34,760 nucleotides of DNA from Pirellulales bacterium (GTDB lineage: Bacteria > Planctomycetota > Planctomycetia > Pirellulales > Lacipirellulaceae). The stretch is from contig JAFGFZ010000059.1 in assembly GCA_016930815.1 (NCBI GenBank), positions 1 through 34,760 of the forward strand, given 5' to 3'. The notes under the pieces are model-generated. The model made no database searches and was not told where the DNA came from. It saw nothing but the letters and a program-made list of their open reading frames with translations. Below, one piece after another: positions 1 to 7,878 of the stretch. Position 1 is the first letter of the stretch, and the number at the start of each line of letters is the position of its first letter. The translations under genes were made by a program, and so were the position numbers.

Positions 1-270
1 GTCATCGCCGCCCGGGCGCTGGGGATTAGCTTCGGGGACTACCCGGCCGATCATAGCCCATTCATTGAATCCCGAAAGCCCGAAGATGCAATCGCAGTCC
101 AATCCGAAGCTGCGATTTCGGATCAGTCCGAAGACGAGCTCTGGGAACAGACTGAAAATGCGATGGGAGCCCGATCCGATCCATGCACTGGTGTTGTGCC
201 CACACTAGATATCGTCGACCAGACTGAAACGCAGTCGGAGTGGATTCTGGATGAGGCCTTGGTCTTTTAG
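1..270 (+). CDS. C-terminal part of an unrecognised protein (5' end outside window)
   Basis: Frame 1 is open from the first base to a TAG at 268-270 and gives about 89 residues. The first 20 or so residues (VIAARALGISFGDYP...) look like the end of a folded domain. The rest is rich in Glu, Gln, Ser and Asp and looks like a disordered acidic tail. No motif identifies the family. It is followed after 80 bases by an exported secretin-like gene on the same strand, so the two could be cotranscribed. That it is coding is inferred from the open frame and position only; the product is unknown. Confidence 0.5.
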   Translation, partial: VIAARALGISFGDYPADHSPFIESRKPEDAIAVQSEAAISDQSEDELWEQTENAMGARSDPCTGVVPTLDIVDQTETQSEWILDEALVF

Positions 271-350
271 CAACGGCTAGCCCGCGGTAGATTCTTAGTA
301 GTAACATCCAAATTTCATTTCTCTTGCTGCATCGAAGAAGGGGGTGAATC

Positions 351-1220
351 ATGCGGTTAATAATCTGTGGCTTGAGTGTTTTCGCCGTTGTACTCGGTTC
401 TGTTTGGGCTGGAGAACCGAGTGAGGACCAGACCAAACCGTCCCAGGAATCGCCCGAGATCCAACCTGAGCCCACCGGGCATCGCGTCAATGACCTGGAG
501 CGGCAGCGATTTATTTGTTGCTTGAAGAACCGGCAAGCCAATGAATTGGCTGAAGTGATGCATAACTTGATGCAAGCCGACGGCAGCCTTGATGCTCGCG
601 TTATTCCAGATCCTTCCAGCAATCAGATCATCGTGACGTGTGCCCCGAAAGCACGGTCGCAAGTGATGGAGATGCTGAGTCAATTGGATCGGCCTCCGGC
701 ACAAATCCATTTCGAATTTCTGATTCTGCAGGGGGAGTACGACATCAAGGATACGAAACCAGCAGAGATAATCCAAAAACTCCGCGAGCTTCGGGACTCA
801 GGTCAGGCTACCGGACTCGTGAGCGTGCAGGTCAGAGCGATTAGCAATCAGCATGTGAAGATGCAATTGGGGAATCGGCGACCGGTCATCATGTCAACCC
901 AGATGTCGCGCGGTGGGCGGTCGAATTCGGTCAGCTTCGAAGATGTGGGTTGTTTAATCTCATTCCAACCTGTATCCTTCGACAGCGAGAATATTATTCT
1001 CCAACTGGAATATGAGTCATCCTACCCTGGTACCGAAGCGGATGGTGTGATCTTATCCGAGCAGGCGGATGGCGATCCGGTCAAAATTCCAAATGTTTAT
1101 CGAAACACAGTCAATACAATCCTCCGCTTGAAAAATGGGCAGCCGGAAGTCGTCCGCTTGTCTCAGGACACGAAGAACCAAGTGATGATCGCAATCACCG
1201 GCACGATTGTACCAGAATAG
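351..1220 (+). CDS. Short exported secretin-like protein (NolW-type N domain plus partial secretin domain)
   Basis: A 289-residue protein. The ATG is preceded by AAGGGGGTGA (339-348), one mismatch from a full Shine-Dalgarno sequence, which supports this start. Residues 1-20 form a Sec signal peptide (MRLIICGLSVFAVVLGSVWA). Residues about 60-125 resemble the secretin N1/NolW fold: KNRQANELAEVMHNLM, then VIPDPSSNQIIVT, then a helix and SQLDRPPAQIHFEFLIL, the strand that normally leads into the secretin beta domain. Residues about 160-289 look like part of that domain (VKMQLGNRRPVIMS, VSFEDVGCLISFQPV, VMIAITGTIVP). Full secretins are at least 400 residues and have VPDGGTV and VPLLSKVPxxxxLF segments; neither is visible here. 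It is therefore either a reduced secretin or a periplasmic partner of one. Function is inferred; the fold assignment is moderately sure. Confidence 0.7.
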   Translation: MRLIICGLSVFAVVLGSVWAGEPSEDQTKPSQESPEIQPEPTGHRVNDLERQRFICCLKNRQANELAEVMHNLMQADGSLDARVIPDPSSNQIIVTCAPKARSQVMEMLSQLDRPPAQIHFEFLILQGEYDIKDTKPAEIIQKLRELRDSGQATGLVSVQVRAISNQHVKMQLGNRRPVIMSTQMSRGGRSNSVSFEDVGCLISFQPVSFDSENIILQLEYESSYPGTEADGVILSEQADGDPVKIPNVYRNTVNTILRLKNGQPEVVRLSQDTKNQVMIAITGTIVPE

Positions 1221-1279
1221 GAGTCTGGCGACTCTAAATCCTGGATTTGACAAAACACCGATATAAGGAGAAATGTGGA

Positions 1280-2008
1280 ATGATTAACAGCCCTTTCCGA
1301 AGCCCCGTTGCCCGTTGGTTGCGTTTCCCGTCGATTGCGATCGCGATTGGATGGATGGCCATCGCGCATGAGGCGATTGCTGATGACAACACACCGCCCG
1401 AAGGATTCGTCGCGCTTTTCAACGGCAAGGATCTTGCCGGCTGGAAGGGGCTTGTTGGAAGTCCCAAGAGCCGGGCCGAGATGAGCCGGGACGAACTGGC
1501 CGCCGCCCAGGAAAAAGCGGATGCACAGATGCGGAAACACTGGAAAGTCGTCGATGGCGCCCTCGAATTTGATGGGAAGGGAGATTCCCTATGCACCGCG
1601 AAGGACTATGGTGACTTCGAGATGTGGGTTGACTGGAAAATCACGCCCAAGGGTGATAGCGGGATCTATCTCCGAGGGAGCCCGCAGGTGCAAATCTGGG
1701 ATACCGAAAATGAGGCAGGTCGCAATCACGGGAATGATCGAGGGAGTGGCGCCTTGTGGAATAACAAGAAAAATGCGCGATTCCCGTTAGTCAAGGCGGA
1801 TAAACCGGTCGGCCAATGGAATACATTCTATATCAAAATGGTCGGCGAACGGGTCACGGTGAAACTCAACGGCAAGCTGGTGACCGACGATGTGGTCATG
1901 GAAAACTACTGGGAACCGGACCAGCCCATCTACGCGACCGGCCAGATCGAACTCCAGAACCACGGCAACACATTGTGGTTCAAAAATATTTACATCCGCC
2001 AGTTATAG
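1280..2008 (+). CDS. Exported DUF1080 / 3-keto-disaccharide hydrolase-like protein
   Basis: A 242-residue protein. The ATG at 1280 is chosen because AAGGAG (1265-1270) lies 9 bases upstream; the longer frame from 1247 has no such signal. A signal peptide is visible (RFPSIAIAIGWMAIAHEAIA). The mature part has the classic DUF1080 pattern: GFVALFNGKDLAGWKG near the start, a WKVVDGALEFDGKGDSL segment, DFEMWVDWKITPKGDSGIYL, a Gly-rich GSGALWNN turn, and an end in QIELQNHGNTLWFKNIYIR. The family is a concanavalin-like beta sandwich (LamG-like); some members hydrolyse 3-keto-glycosides, and it is greatly expanded in Planctomycetota and Bacteroidota. The substrate cannot be told. It ends 2 bases from the stop of the convergent argF, so there is no room for a terminator between them. 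Confidence 0.9.
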   Translation: MINSPFRSPVARWLRFPSIAIAIGWMAIAHEAIADDNTPPEGFVALFNGKDLAGWKGLVGSPKSRAEMSRDELAAAQEKADAQMRKHWKVVDGALEFDGKGDSLCTAKDYGDFEMWVDWKITPKGDSGIYLRGSPQVQIWDTENEAGRNHGNDRGSGALWNNKKNARFPLVKADKPVGQWNTFYIKMVGERVTVKLNGKLVTDDVVMENYWEPDQPIYATGQIELQNHGNTLWFKNIYIRQL

Positions 2009-2010
2009 AA

Positions 2011-2919
2011 TCAGCACAAAAGCCAGACCAGAATTCCCTTCTGGACATGCATTCGGTTGCCGGCTTGGGCGACGACGACGCTATGTGGGCCATCGATCAC
2101 CTCGTCGGTGACCTCTTCGCCTCGGCGGGCCGGGAGGCAGTGCATGAAGATGGCGTCTTCCGGCGCGCTGGCCATGAGGTCTTTGTTGATTTGATAGTCG
2201 GCGAAGTCCCGTTGGCGTTGTTCCCGCTCGGATTCCTGGCCCATGCTTGCCCAGACATCGGTATAGACGGCCGACGCGTCAAAGACGGCTTCCTGCGGAT
2301 CTTCCGTCATGGTTAGGTCCAACTCCGGCACGCTGCGATTCAGTTCAGCGAGAAATGCATGGGTGAAACGATAATCGGGAGGGGATGCCACGGCCATGCG
2401 GACACCCAACTTCCCGCAGGCCAGGGCAAGACTCCGGGCCACATTATTGCAGTCGCCAATCCACGCCAACTTCGATCCACGAAGCGAACCGATATGTTCC
2501 TGGAGCGTATAGAGATCGGCGAGGACCTGGCATGGATGGAATGCATCCGTCAAGCCGTTGATCACGGGGCAACTCGAATGCCTGGCGACATCAACCACCG
2601 TTTGATGCATTTTTGATCGAAGGACGATTACGTCGACCATAACACTCAGAACACGAGCAAAATCAGCCGTGCTCTCGCGTTTTCCAAAACCGGTGTCCGA
2701 ACCGAGCATCATGCTGCTTCCGCCCAGGTGCGCCATCCCGGCTTCGAAACTCACCCGCGTGCGGAGGGACTGCTTTTCAAAGAGCAATGCCATCACGCGA
2801 CCGGCCAAAAGGGGGGCCCGGATACCCTGCCGGTACTCTGTCTTGAGCCTGGTGGTGATCGTGAAGATCTCCATGATTTCTTGAACGTCCAGGTCGGCAA
2901 TCGTGATAAGGTGGCGCAT
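2011..2919 (-). CDS. argF: Ornithine carbamoyltransferase
   Basis: A 302-residue cytosolic enzyme that makes citrulline from ornithine and carbamoyl phosphate. The carbamoyl-phosphate site is SLRTRVSFEAGMAHLGG (residues about 50-66; most OTCases have STRTR, so Thr to Leu here) and HPCQVLADL. The ornithine loop is TDVWASMGQE, with the SMG triplet typical of ornithine rather than aspartate enzymes, and the C-terminal signature is HCLPARRGEEVTDE. The start MRHLITIADLD at 2919 is chosen because it begins at the usual family N terminus. A longer frame reaches into argD, and no strong Shine-Dalgarno sequence marks either start. It lies 28 bases downstream of argD and is the last gene of the argB-argD-argF cluster. 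SLRTR also occurs in N-succinyl and N-acetyl-OTCases, but the SMG motif favours the ordinary substrate. Confidence 0.95.
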   Translation of the reverse strand: MRHLITIADLDVQEIMEIFTITTRLKTEYRQGIRAPLLAGRVMALLFEKQSLRTRVSFEAGMAHLGGSSMMLGSDTGFGKRESTADFARVLSVMVDVIVLRSKMHQTVVDVARHSSCPVINGLTDAFHPCQVLADLYTLQEHIGSLRGSKLAWIGDCNNVARSLALACGKLGVRMAVASPPDYRFTHAFLAELNRSVPELDLTMTEDPQEAVFDASAVYTDVWASMGQESEREQRQRDFADYQINKDLMASAPEDAIFMHCLPARRGEEVTDEVIDGPHSVVVAQAGNRMHVQKGILVWLLC

Positions 2920-2947
2920 GGCAATGGTTCGAACCGGAAAAAACAGT

Positions 2948-4177
2948 TTACGCGATGGAGGAAGATATCTGCTCAACTTGATACTTGCGTAGAACCTCGG
3001 CCAGGATTTCACATCCTTCCGCGAGTTCGTCGTCCGAAAGTGTCATCGCAGGCAGCAAGCGTAGGACCGTCCCCTGGGTGCAGTTGATCAACAGGCCGTG
3101 GCGGACACATTCCGCAACGACCGGTTTGGCGTCGATTTTGAGTTCCAGGCCAATCATCAATCCGCAGATCCGTAACTGGTCCACGATATCCAGTTCCTGA
3201 GCGAGTGGAGTGAGATGTTTCCGGAACGCGGCGCTAAGTTGTTTGGCCCGATTGAGAAGACCGTCACGTTCAATGGTTTCGATCATGGCGATTCCAGCTC
3301 GGGCGGCGATCGAATTACCACCAAAGGTCGACGCATGCATGCCGGGTCGAAGGCTTGGAGCGATTGCGGCCGTTGTGATCATCGCTGCGCCGGCAAGACC
3401 ACCACAGAGTGCCTTCGCGAGTGTCAGAATGTCCGGAGTGACCTGGAAGTGCTGGTAGCCAAACCATTCTCCGGTCCGGCCGCAGCCTGTTTGCACTTCA
3501 TCAAAGATCAGCAGCAGGCCATGTTGATCGGCCAGTTGGCGGAGACCGGCCAGGAAGCCATCGGGTGGCACCCGAACCCCACCCTCGCCTTGAACCGGCT
3601 CAATCATGATCGCAGCCGTCTGGTCATCGATCCGATGGACCACCGCGTCGAGGTCGCCGAAGGGGGCATAGACGAAACCGGCAACCAGTGGGCCGAGGCC
3701 TGCATGAAATTTCGGTTGGGCGCTGGCCGCCGTCGTCGCCAAGGTCCGGCCATGGAATCCACCTTCGAACGTGATGATCTTGTAGCGTCCGTCCTTGGCA
3801 TGCAGACGTGTCAGTTTGATCGCCGCCTCGTTGGCCTCCGCGCCTGAATTGCAGAAAAAGGCCCTGCCTTCTGTGCCGAAACTCCGCTCGCAAAGGAGTT
3901 CCGCCCAGGAACCTTGGGGTCCGGTATGCCACGTGTTTGGAACATGGATCAGTGTCTCGAGCTGATCGCGAACCGCTTCGATAATCGTGGGTGGACAGTG
4001 GCCTAATAAGTTGCATCCCCAACCGTTAAAAAAGTCCAGATACCGGTTCCCATCGGTGTCCCAGACCTGAGAGCCAGAACCCCTTTCGATCACGATGGGG
4101 GACCGGATGTAGTTCGGGACAACATACCGTTCGAATTGCTGTAGGATGTCAGAGGTGGATAAAGTTGCGGTTGCCAC
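2948..4177 (-). CDS. argD: Acetylornithine aminotransferase (class III, PLP)
   Basis: A 409-residue pyridoxal-phosphate enzyme of arginine synthesis. Visible class III motifs are GTEGRAFFCNSGAEANEAA (phosphate-binding region), FDEVQTGCGRTG (the Asp that pairs with the PLP ring nitrogen) and LTLAKALCGGLAGAAM, which holds the Schiff-base lysine. The GTG at 4177 is taken as the start because AGGAG (complement of 4185-4189) lies 7 bases upstream; the ATG at 4222 lacks such a signal. The gene sits between argB (119 bases upstream) and argF. Related class III transaminases (ornithine, 4-aminobutyrate, succinylornithine) share these motifs; the arg context decides the name. Confidence 0.93.
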   Translation of the reverse strand: MATATLSTSDILQQFERYVVPNYIRSPIVIERGSGSQVWDTDGNRYLDFFNGWGCNLLGHCPPTIIEAVRDQLETLIHVPNTWHTGPQGSWAELLCERSFGTEGRAFFCNSGAEANEAAIKLTRLHAKDGRYKIITFEGGFHGRTLATTAASAQPKFHAGLGPLVAGFVYAPFGDLDAVVHRIDDQTAAIMIEPVQGEGGVRVPPDGFLAGLRQLADQHGLLLIFDEVQTGCGRTGEWFGYQHFQVTPDILTLAKALCGGLAGAAMITTAAIAPSLRPGMHASTFGGNSIAARAGIAMIETIERDGLLNRAKQLSAAFRKHLTPLAQELDIVDQLRICGLMIGLELKIDAKPVVAECVRHGLLINCTQGTVLRLLPAMTLSDDELAEGCEILAEVLRKYQVEQISSSIA

Positions 4178-4296
4178 AAAGGATCTCCTAAAGATCGTGA
4201 GTGAATCAGTATTCCGAAGCATGGATCATGCCACAGGATGCGCCACTTGGCAAGAATGCGAGGGAATTGGATTCAACCTTCAAGACGCCGAGGTCC

Positions 4297-5196
4297 CTAT
4301 CCCATCCCTGTTTTGGCGGCAATGACTGTGCCGACTCCAACGTTCGTGAAGATCTCCAATAGTAAGGAATGGCGCAACCGGCCATCAATGATATGAATTT
4401 TACGTACGCCCTTGTCGAGTGTCTCCAAGCAGGCTTCCACCTTGGGGATCATGCCGCGGGCGATCGAACCATCGGCTATCATGGATCGGGCCGTCTGGGG
4501 CGTGAGTTCATGCATCAGTGAATTGGGGTCGTCCTTGTCCTGCAAGACGCCTGCGACATCACTCAGGAATACCAGTTTCTCGGCACCGAGGGCCAAGGCG
4601 ACTGCGGTCGCGGCGGTATCGGCATTGACATTGAGGTGTTGGCCGGAGTTCGTCGCGCACATCGATGGAATGACCGGCACCATGCCAGCGAAACAAATGT
4701 TATCGATCGTGTCACGATCGACGCGTGTCACATGGCCCACATGCCCCAGGTCAATCACGTGGCCTTGGTCATCGGTGAGCTGGAGGCGTTCCCCAAACAG
4801 GACGTTTGTATCGGTGGTGCCCATGAAATTCAGCGGCATTGCCCGGCCGCCCAGTTCCTCGATCCGCCGGGCGAGAAATTCGTTCACCTCGCCAGCCAAG
4901 ATTCGTTCCACAATGGCCAGTGTCGCATCATCCGTGACACGACGGCCTTGAATGAACTGTGGTTCGAGCTTCGCTTCCGCCATGGCTCGGTTGATTGCGG
5001 CGCCTCCGCCATGGACAATCACCGGTCGCATGCCAACCGATTCCATGAAGACGATGTCCAGCAGCAGATGACGCAGGCATTCCGGATCTCCCAGGACGCT
5101 TCCCCCGACCTTCACGACCGTGATTTTATCCCGGAATTCACGGATCCAGGCGAGTGCCTCAATCAGTGTATCAGCTTTCTCAATGGCGGTTTTCAT
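4297..5196 (-). CDS. argB: Acetylglutamate kinase, arginine-sensitive type
   Basis: A 299-residue amino-acid kinase that phosphorylates N-acetylglutamate, the committed step of arginine synthesis. Motifs are [11 protein letters not shown] (ATP loop; commonly KYGG, here KVGG), [18 protein letters not shown] and LNVNADTAA. Two features are those of hexameric, arginine-inhibited enzymes: an N-terminal helix before the ATP loop ([15 protein letters not shown]) and the C-terminal signature [15 protein letters not shown], which forms part of the arginine site. Feedback control by arginine is therefore inferred. The start [11 protein letters not shown] at 5196 matches where the family begins. It is the first gene of the minus-strand arg cluster and is divergent from the glmU-like gene. 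Confidence 0.95.
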   Translation of the reverse strand: MKTAIEKADTLIEALAWIREFRDKITVVKVGGSVLGDPECLRHLLLDIVFMESVGMRPVIVHGGGAAINRAMAEAKLEPQFIQGRRVTDDATLAIVERILAGEVNEFLARRIEELGGRAMPLNFMGTTDTNVLFGERLQLTDDQGHVIDLGHVGHVTRVDRDTIDNICFAGMVPVIPSMCATNSGQHLNVNADTAATAVALALGAEKLVFLSDVAGVLQDKDDPNSLMHELTPQTARSMIADGSIARGMIPKVEACLETLDKGVRKIHIIDGRLRHSLLLEIFTNVGVGTVIAAKTGMG

Positions 5197-5203
5197 GCGG
5201 ATT

Positions 5204-5234
5204 ATTGTAAGAGGATGGATCGCACCGTGGTCAA
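5204..5234 (-). promoter_or_regulatory. Candidate promoter of the argBDF cluster
   Basis: Read on the minus strand: TTGACC (complement of 5229-5234), a 19-base spacer, and TACAAT (complement of 5204-5209). The -10 ends 7 bases before the argB ATG, so transcription would begin at or next to the start codon, giving a leaderless or nearly leaderless mRNA. The -35 and -10 matches are good but the spacer is 2 bases longer than ideal. No ARG-box-like operator was recognised. Confidence 0.35.
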
Positions 5235-5360
5235 TAGGCTCCCGATCCATTCTGAGACCTGGTTGCCGTGACCCCTGGTCTTCGTGTGCCGTTCATGGCA
5301 AGATAGGGGCCATTCGGAGCCATCGATTCGTGTCATTTTACTTGAACGCTGTCATACCAT

Positions 5361-6119
5361 ATGACTCATCCCGTTGCCATCGTCCTTGCCGCCGGTCAGG
5401 GCACCCGAATGAAATCCGACCTCCCGAAGGTTCTCGTTCCAGTGCTTGGTAGGCCCATGATCCGGTATGTGATTGACGCGCTCCATCGAGCAGCGATAGA
5501 AGACATCATCTTGGTGGTTGGTTACCGGGCAGATGAGGTCCGGGCCGAACTGGCCGACGAGCCGACACTGCGGTACGTGGAGCAGAGGGAACAGCTTGGA
5601 ACCGGCCATGCCGTCATGATGTGCCGGGACACCCTGGCGGATCACGATGGTCCAGTCATTATTCTGACCGGGGATTCACCGCTGACGCAGCCAGCGTCGA
5701 TCCGGTTACTACTGACCCATTTTGCCACGTCGACTCCGGCCTGCCTGATCGGTACTGCGCGAACGGATGATCCCACCGGTTTGGGCCGGATCCTCCGTGA
5801 TGCATCAGGAGAATTCAAGGGAATCGTGGAGGAGAAGGATGCCACAAAGGACCAGCGGCGGATAACGGAAGTCAATATGAGCACTTATGTTTTCGCCTGC
5901 CAGGACCTGCTGAGCTCCTTAGGGCAATTGACATGCAAGAATGTCCAAACGGAATACTATTTGACGGATTGCCCGGGACTGCTTTTGAAACAGGGGAAGC
6001 GAGTTCAGGCAATTCCAATCCTGCAACCGTGTGAGGCATTGAGTATCAATACACTGGACCAATTGAAAATGGTCGAACAGGAAATATCCCGATCTCTTCA
6101 ACGCACCGTTCTGCCATGA
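5361..6119 (+). CDS. UDP-N-acetylglucosamine pyrophosphorylase domain protein (GlmU N-terminal half only)
   Basis: A 252-residue nucleotidyltransferase. It carries the GlmU uridyltransferase signatures: LAAGQGTRMKSDLPKVL (UTP loop), QLGTGHAV, TGDSPLT (usually GDVPLT; holds the metal-binding Asp), LGRILRDASGEFKGIVEEKD, EVNMSTYVF (usually ExNTGxY) and INTLDQL, which carries the second metal-binding Asn. E. coli GlmU is about 456 residues because a left-handed beta-helix acetyltransferase follows; here the gene stops before it. It probably makes UDP-GlcNAc from UTP and GlcNAc-1-phosphate for peptidoglycan and LPS, with acetylation done by another protein. It overlaps prs by 4 bases (ATGA), so the two are translationally coupled, as in the conserved glmU-prs-ctc-pth neighbourhood. 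Confidence 0.88.
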   Translation: MTHPVAIVLAAGQGTRMKSDLPKVLVPVLGRPMIRYVIDALHRAAIEDIILVVGYRADEVRAELADEPTLRYVEQREQLGTGHAVMMCRDTLADHDGPVIILTGDSPLTQPASIRLLLTHFATSTPACLIGTARTDDPTGLGRILRDASGEFKGIVEEKDATKDQRRITEVNMSTYVFACQDLLSSLGQLTCKNVQTEYYLTDCPGLLLKQGKRVQAIPILQPCEALSINTLDQLKMVEQEISRSLQRTVLP

Positions 6120-7063
6120 CAACTGATATCACCATTCTTAGCGGCAACTCGAATTTAACCCTTTCCAGGCGCATTTCAGATTACCTCGGAGTTCCGCTCG
6201 GAAATGTCTCGCTGGGCCGGTTTCCAGACCAGGAGATTTCATGCAAGGTGAATGAAGACGTCCGTGGCCGCGACGTTTTCTTGGTCCAATCGACATGCCC
6301 ACCGGTCAATGACAACCTGATGGAACTGCTCATCTTGATCGACGTTTGCCGGCGTGCGAGTGCCGAGCGGATCACGGCCGTATTGCCGTATTTTGGTTAT
6401 GCCCGGCAGGACCGCAAGGATGAAGGACGTGTTCCGATCACGGCAAAACTGGTCGCGAACCTGATCACCCGAGCCGGTGCGGACCGTGTACTGACGATGG
6501 ACCTGCACGCACCTCAGATCCAGGGTTTTTTTGATGTGCCGGTGGACCACCTCTATGCTGCCCCGGTGCTGAACCAGCATTTCCTCAGCCTCAATCTGAA
6601 TCCCGACGAATTAGTGATTGTCAGCCCGGATGAAGGGAGTATCAAGCGGGCCATTGGGCACGCAAAACGTCTCGGCGGGAAGATCGCGATCATTGACAAA
6701 CAGCGGATTTCAGCGGAGAAAGTCAAGCAGGAACATATCATTGGCGGACCTGTGGAGGGTAAAATCGCGCTGATATTCGATGACATGATCAGCACGGCGA
6801 ATTCGATTCGTGGGGCGGCGAAAGTCTTGCACCACCAGGGAGCACGGGAAATCCAGGTTGCGACAACCCATGCGGTCTTTTGTGGCCAGGCAATCCAAGT
6901 GTTGACCGAGGCCAACCTGGCGAGTATTGTCTGCACCGATTCGATTCCCCTCACCCAAGAGCAGGTCCCCGCGAATACGAAAATTTTAACGGTTGCCCCC
7001 CTGCTCGGAGAGGCCATCCGCCGGATTCACCGCAATGAATCCGTCAGCCGACTGTTCAAATAG
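6116..7063 (+). CDS. prs: Ribose-phosphate pyrophosphokinase (PRPP synthase)
   Basis: A 315-residue class I-like enzyme that makes PRPP from ribose 5-phosphate and ATP for nucleotide, His and Trp synthesis. Motifs in order are LSGNSNLTLSRRIS, GRFPDQEISCKVNEDVRG, RASAERITAVLPYFGYARQD (ATP site), TMDLHAPQIQGFFDVP, the catalytic loop IIDKQRISAEKV with the expected Lys and Arg, and the ribose-phosphate loop FDDMISTANSI. That last loop is usually DDMIDTxGT; the Asp to Ser change also occurs in some other bacterial and archaeal PRPP synthases, so activity is still expected. The start ATG overlaps the glmU-like stop codon. No terminator is evident before rplY. Confidence 0.95.
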   Translation: MTTDITILSGNSNLTLSRRISDYLGVPLGNVSLGRFPDQEISCKVNEDVRGRDVFLVQSTCPPVNDNLMELLILIDVCRRASAERITAVLPYFGYARQDRKDEGRVPITAKLVANLITRAGADRVLTMDLHAPQIQGFFDVPVDHLYAAPVLNQHFLSLNLNPDELVIVSPDEGSIKRAIGHAKRLGGKIAIIDKQRISAEKVKQEHIIGGPVEGKIALIFDDMISTANSIRGAAKVLHHQGAREIQVATTHAVFCGQAIQVLTEANLASIVCTDSIPLTQEQVPANTKILTVAPLLGEAIRRIHRNESVSRLFK

Positions 7064-7150
7064 GTCAAGTTGGCTGCTTCTGGTAGCTTACAGCGGGTGG
7101 TCCGTGCGGGGACCCGGGAACCCTTTAAAGCCTCGGATGGGCTTGAATTG

Positions 7151-7180
7151 TTGACTGATTCTGGGACAATAGTCTATTCT
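7151..7180 (+). promoter_or_regulatory. Candidate promoter of rplY-pth-rpsF
   Basis: TTGACT (7151-7156), an 18-base spacer and TATTCT (7175-7180), about 60 bases upstream of the rplY start. This is a reasonable sigma-70-type match placed in the only sizeable gap between prs and rplY, so rplY and the genes behind it may be expressed apart from glmU-prs. Confidence 0.45.
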
Positions 7181-7243
7181 GCGCCTTTCCTGGGATCGGG
7201 AACTGCCGAGGGCCGTTGACACATAGCTGGAAGTGAGGATTTG

Positions 7244-7870
7244 ATGCCGGAAATCATGCTGGTCGAAAAACGAGATATCCGCGGGAAACACCATGCCCGT
7301 CGACTCCGGAGCACCGGAAAGTTACCGGCCGTTTTATACGGGCACGGGGAGCCAACCCTTAGCCTGACAATTTCTGCCGACGAGCTCCATGCCGCGCTAC
7401 GGCATGGGGTGAAGATTGTCGAGTTGCAGGGAGAGGCCAGCGGGCAGGCGCTGTTGCACGTCATGCAGTGGGATACCTACAGCAGCCATGTCTTGCACGT
7501 TGATCTGCTTCGGGTCAAGGCTGGGGAACGGGTGAAGATTGAAGTTCCCATCGAATTGCGGGGCGAAGCGCCGGGGACCAAGGCGGGAGGTGTGGTTGAG
7601 CATATCCTGCACCAGGTTGAGATCGAGACCGATGTCTCGCGGATTCCGGATAAACTCCATGTGAATATCAATACGTTGGGACTCGATGCTGCAATGACCA
7701 TCGACTCGATCGAGGATCTGCCCGAGGGCGCCAAGGTGCTCGAAGATTCGGATCTCGTGATCGTGCAGTGTGTCCTGCCGGCCGAAGAGCTGGAACCCGA
7801 AGAGATCGCGGCGGAGATGGCTGAACCGGAAGTCATTGGCCAGAAACATGATATGGAGGAGGAGAGCTGA
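7244..7870 (+). CDS. rplY: 50S ribosomal protein L25/TL5/Ctc
   Basis: A 208-residue protein that binds 5S rRNA in the central protuberance of the large subunit. The N-terminal L25 domain (residues 1-92) has EKRDIRGKHHARRLRSTGKL and PAVLYGHGEPTLSL. The C-terminal TL5/CTC beta domain (about 95-190) has VKAGERVKIEVPIELRGEAP and HVNINTLGLDAAMTIDSIEDL. Length fits the two-domain CTC type rather than the short E. coli L25. The ATG at 7244 is preferred over the in-frame TTG at 7241 because GAGG (7235-7238) is 5 bases upstream. It precedes pth by 8 bases, the classical ctc-pth pair, and ends in an acidic tail. Confidence 0.95.
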   Translation: MPEIMLVEKRDIRGKHHARRLRSTGKLPAVLYGHGEPTLSLTISADELHAALRHGVKIVELQGEASGQALLHVMQWDTYSSHVLHVDLLRVKAGERVKIEVPIELRGEAPGTKAGGVVEHILHQVEIETDVSRIPDKLHVNINTLGLDAAMTIDSIEDLPEGAKVLEDSDLVIVQCVLPAEELEPEEIAAEMAEPEVIGQKHDMEEES

Positions 7871-7878
7871 CCGTACCA

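Noticed and set aside
3215-3847. Long open frame (210 codons) on the plus strand inside argD
   Set aside because: It lies wholly opposite argD, whose class III aminotransferase motifs are intact. The plus-strand translation has no domain pattern.
7085-7125. GC-rich partial hairpin after prs considered as a terminator
   Set aside because: Only a 5-bp stem (GGTCC/GGACC) and no T-run.
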